From contig NZ_LBGV01000001.1 in assembly GCF_001274635.1 (NCBI RefSeq), positions 2,418,001 to 2,482,000 on the forward strand: a stretch of DNA of 64,000 nt, read 5' to 3'. The translations under genes and the position numbers were made by a program. Under the pieces are notes generated by a model that was not told the DNA's origin, made no database searches, and saw only the letters and a program-made list of their open reading frames with translations. Origin of the DNA: Persicobacter sp. CCB-QB2 (GTDB lineage: Bacteria > Bacteroidota > Bacteroidia > Cytophagales > Cyclobacteriaceae). Below, in pieces: positions 62,713 to 64,000 of the stretch; position 1 is the first letter of the stretch, and each line of letters begins with the position of its first letter.

Positions 62713-63167
62713 AAATGTCTGCATAAAAAGAACAAGCCCCCAGCTCATTCCTACCCGCTCGACAAGGACTCTCCAAAATTATGCTTTTTGATCACGAAAA
62801 CTGCTTATTGGATAAGTCAACCTCCTGGAACTAAAAACGCAACAACCGCTATAAACTTACACGCAATTCCAACCTCCCCATTTTCTTTCATCCATTTTTT
62901 CTCTTCAAAAACGAACATCCCTCACCCCATAGTACAATCAAACGCAAACAGCAGCAAATCAAGCGAATACACAAATAATTCGAAAAATTGGACTGAAAAA
63001 TTCAATGAAAATCAGATAAAGTTTAAAAAATAATTGAATTAGGTAATTGCTTCATATGGAAAATAGTCATACTTTAGTTCAAAACTTACACGATTATTAC
63101 ATCCATCAAATAATCAAGACTTCTAAAAATTATTCACTTAGTCAAATAAACTTACATCAATATACGA

Positions 63168-63602
63168 ATGAAAATATTACAGAAACTATTCCTCCTCCTC
63201 TTCTTTTTTGCCCTTTCCCATATGGCTGAAGCCCAAACTTTCTTCGGTTATACTATAGGCAATAAATTAAAAGAAGACCTCAACAAAACTACCGAAATCG
63301 GAGGATTACCGGCCAAATTGGTAGTGAAGCAGTATCAGGGCAAAATCATTTACATCGGCGCCCATTTTGATGTAACTAATAAGAATGATGCCCGCCTAAA
63401 AGATGTGAAAAGAGCCTTTATTGACAAGTTCCACCTCACATTGAAGGATTATGGCCACCGCGAACTTCAAACCATCAAAGGCATTACTTTCGCTATTGAT
63501 AACAAGCCCGCCAGATTCTCGGTTTCCAACCAGGAAGGGTTTAAGCAGAAAGCCAATGCTGAAAAGAATGCACAAAAGAACAGCATTCAAAATATGATGT
63601 AG
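63168..63602 (+). CDS. Exported hypothetical protein
   Basis: A 144-residue protein with a signal peptide (MKILQKLFLLLFFFALSHMAEA, cleavage before QTF). The mature domain looks like a small alpha/beta fold: FGYTIGNKLKEDLNKTTEIGG, KLVVKQYQGKIIYIGAHFDV, VKRAFIDKFHLTLKDYGH, GITFAIDNKPARFSVSN. A Lys/Gln/Asn-rich tail follows. No family recognised and no catalytic motif seen. Good coding character and a terminator 30 bp after the stop. Confidence 0.65.
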   Translation: MKILQKLFLLLFFFALSHMAEAQTFFGYTIGNKLKEDLNKTTEIGGLPAKLVVKQYQGKIIYIGAHFDVTNKNDARLKDVKRAFIDKFHLTLKDYGHRELQTIKGITFAIDNKPARFSVSNQEGFKQKANAEKNAQKNSIQNMM

Positions 63603-63631
63603 TAATCCGTAGTTCGTATTTATAAGTGTAG

Positions 63632-63684
63632 AAAGGAGGCTAAGACCTCCTTTTTTTTATGCAAAAAAAGGAGCCGAAGCTCCT
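63632..63684. terminator. Pair of opposed terminators
   Basis: Plus strand: AAGGAGG-CTAAGA-CCTCCTT followed by T's (63632-63659). Minus strand: AGGAGC-TTCG-GCTCCT followed by T6 (63663-63684), with a stable UUCG loop, serving the gene that enters from the right. Confidence 0.85.
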
Positions 63685-63794
63685 GATTAATATTTATTCT
63701 TTTTCTTATCCTAAAGCACCCCTTCTAAACTCAACCCCCTCCATACAAAATTAAGTTTTGGGGCTTAAGGAACGCTGCTCCTGATATTTTAAAT

Positions 63795-63922
63795 ACCAAA
63801 ATTGAGGCAAGCCTGCTTGCTTATCATTCATCTGAGTTCTTGAAAAGACTTGAAACAGGGAAATTTTCGTCATTTCCCAGCTTGCGGCAAAACGAAGATT
63901 TAAGCAGGCACAATACGGGTTA
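63795..63922 (+). repeat. MITE-like repeat, forward copy overlapping a stop codon
   Basis: TTGAGGCAAGCCTGCTTGC, TCATTCATCTGAGTTC, GACTTGAAACAGGG, CCCAGCTTGCGGC, ACGAAGATTTAAGC, end AATACGGGTTA. The last TTA is the TAA stop of the partial minus-strand CDS. Confidence 0.6.
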
Positions 63923-64000
63923 TGAGGTTGCAGCAAACTCCTTCTCCACATCTACCAGGATTTTCAGATCCGGGTATTGCTCCTGCAAAAGGGCTATATA
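63920..64000 (-). CDS. C-terminal end of a gene leaving the window
   Basis: 27 codons open from the right edge to TAA 63920-63922; peptide IALLQEQYPDLKILVDVEKEFAATS. Composition is protein-like and a minus-strand terminator lies 236 bp further on. Too short to identify. Confidence 0.5.
   Translation of the reverse strand, partial: YIALLQEQYPDLKILVDVEKEFAATS

Noticed and set aside
62527-62748. ORF of 73 codons on the minus strand
   Set aside because: Also a frame through a repeat copy. Together with 42423 and 31909 it raised the idea that the repeat encodes a peptide, but frames and stops are not kept between copies.
1-64000. tRNA, rRNA or CRISPR loci
   Set aside because: I found no T-loop-like GGTTCRAATCC with a matching acceptor stem, no rRNA-like stretch and no regularly spaced direct repeats. 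The dispersed repeats are irregularly placed and in both orientations, so not a CRISPR array.

Overview
The window looks like a chromosomal segment of a Bacteroidota bacterium, most likely a marine member of the Cytophagales (inference; no rRNA or tRNA gene was seen to confirm it). Reasons: a PorZ-like protein carrying a type IX secretion sorting domain, BatA/DUF4199/DUF4290-type genes, a fused E1 alpha-beta 2-oxoacid dehydrogenase, an Hc1-type histone-like peptide, a serine palmitoyltransferase-type enzyme, a sodium-pumping decarboxylase (OadGAB), few recognisable Shine-Dalgarno sites, and A/T-rich start regions.

Layout. 0-12 kb: the end of a glycogen debranching enzyme, then housekeeping and envelope genes (FKBP lipoprotein, DHH phosphoesterase, acyl-CoA synthetase with a MarR regulator, a WG-repeat protein, Ppx/GppA). 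13-20 kb: a degenerate patatin-like membrane protein, then BatA, a metal-ligand-less dihydroorotase homologue, two DUF4199 proteins and a Bor-family lipoprotein. 20-25 kb: a 920-residue protein with two glycoside hydrolase 14 (beta-amylase) domains, a small membrane protein and a CPBP protease. 26-31 kb: an SDR, a membrane-GAF protein, a double hot-dog-like protein and rsgA with a structured leader. 32-37 kb: hisG-hisD-hisC-hisB. 37-44 kb: recO, porZ, tdk, an uncharacterised split gene, ald. 44-52 kb: E1 fusion, a patch of decayed genes, Hc1, an alpha-oxoamine synthase, murA, DUF4290. 53-62 kb: UvrD/PcrA helicase, orphan trpB, DUF3109, oadG-oadA-oadB. 63-64 kb: a secreted hypothetical protein and the tail of a gene leaving the window.

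The main unexplained structure is between the genes. A dispersed repeat family of about 210-225 bp with inverted ends (consensus TTAAGCCGAATTATTCA) occurs roughly fifteen times, in both orientations, always intergenic, with deletion derivatives; it looks like a MITE-type element. A second element, present twice, has fixed flanks around a hairpin whose arms differ in sequence but stay paired. A third short motif with a small hairpin occurs three times. Two intergenic sequences 55 kb apart encode a recognisably related small membrane protein.

Five genes (marR, the hot-dog protein, hisB, the 40.9-kb gene and the thioredoxin-like gene) are each split by one missing base in a short homopolymer. 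That pattern fits under-called homopolymers in the assembly better than biology, and should be settled before concluding that the cell lacks HisB. The gene remnant at 47.8-48.1 kb, with several in-frame stops, looks truly decayed.
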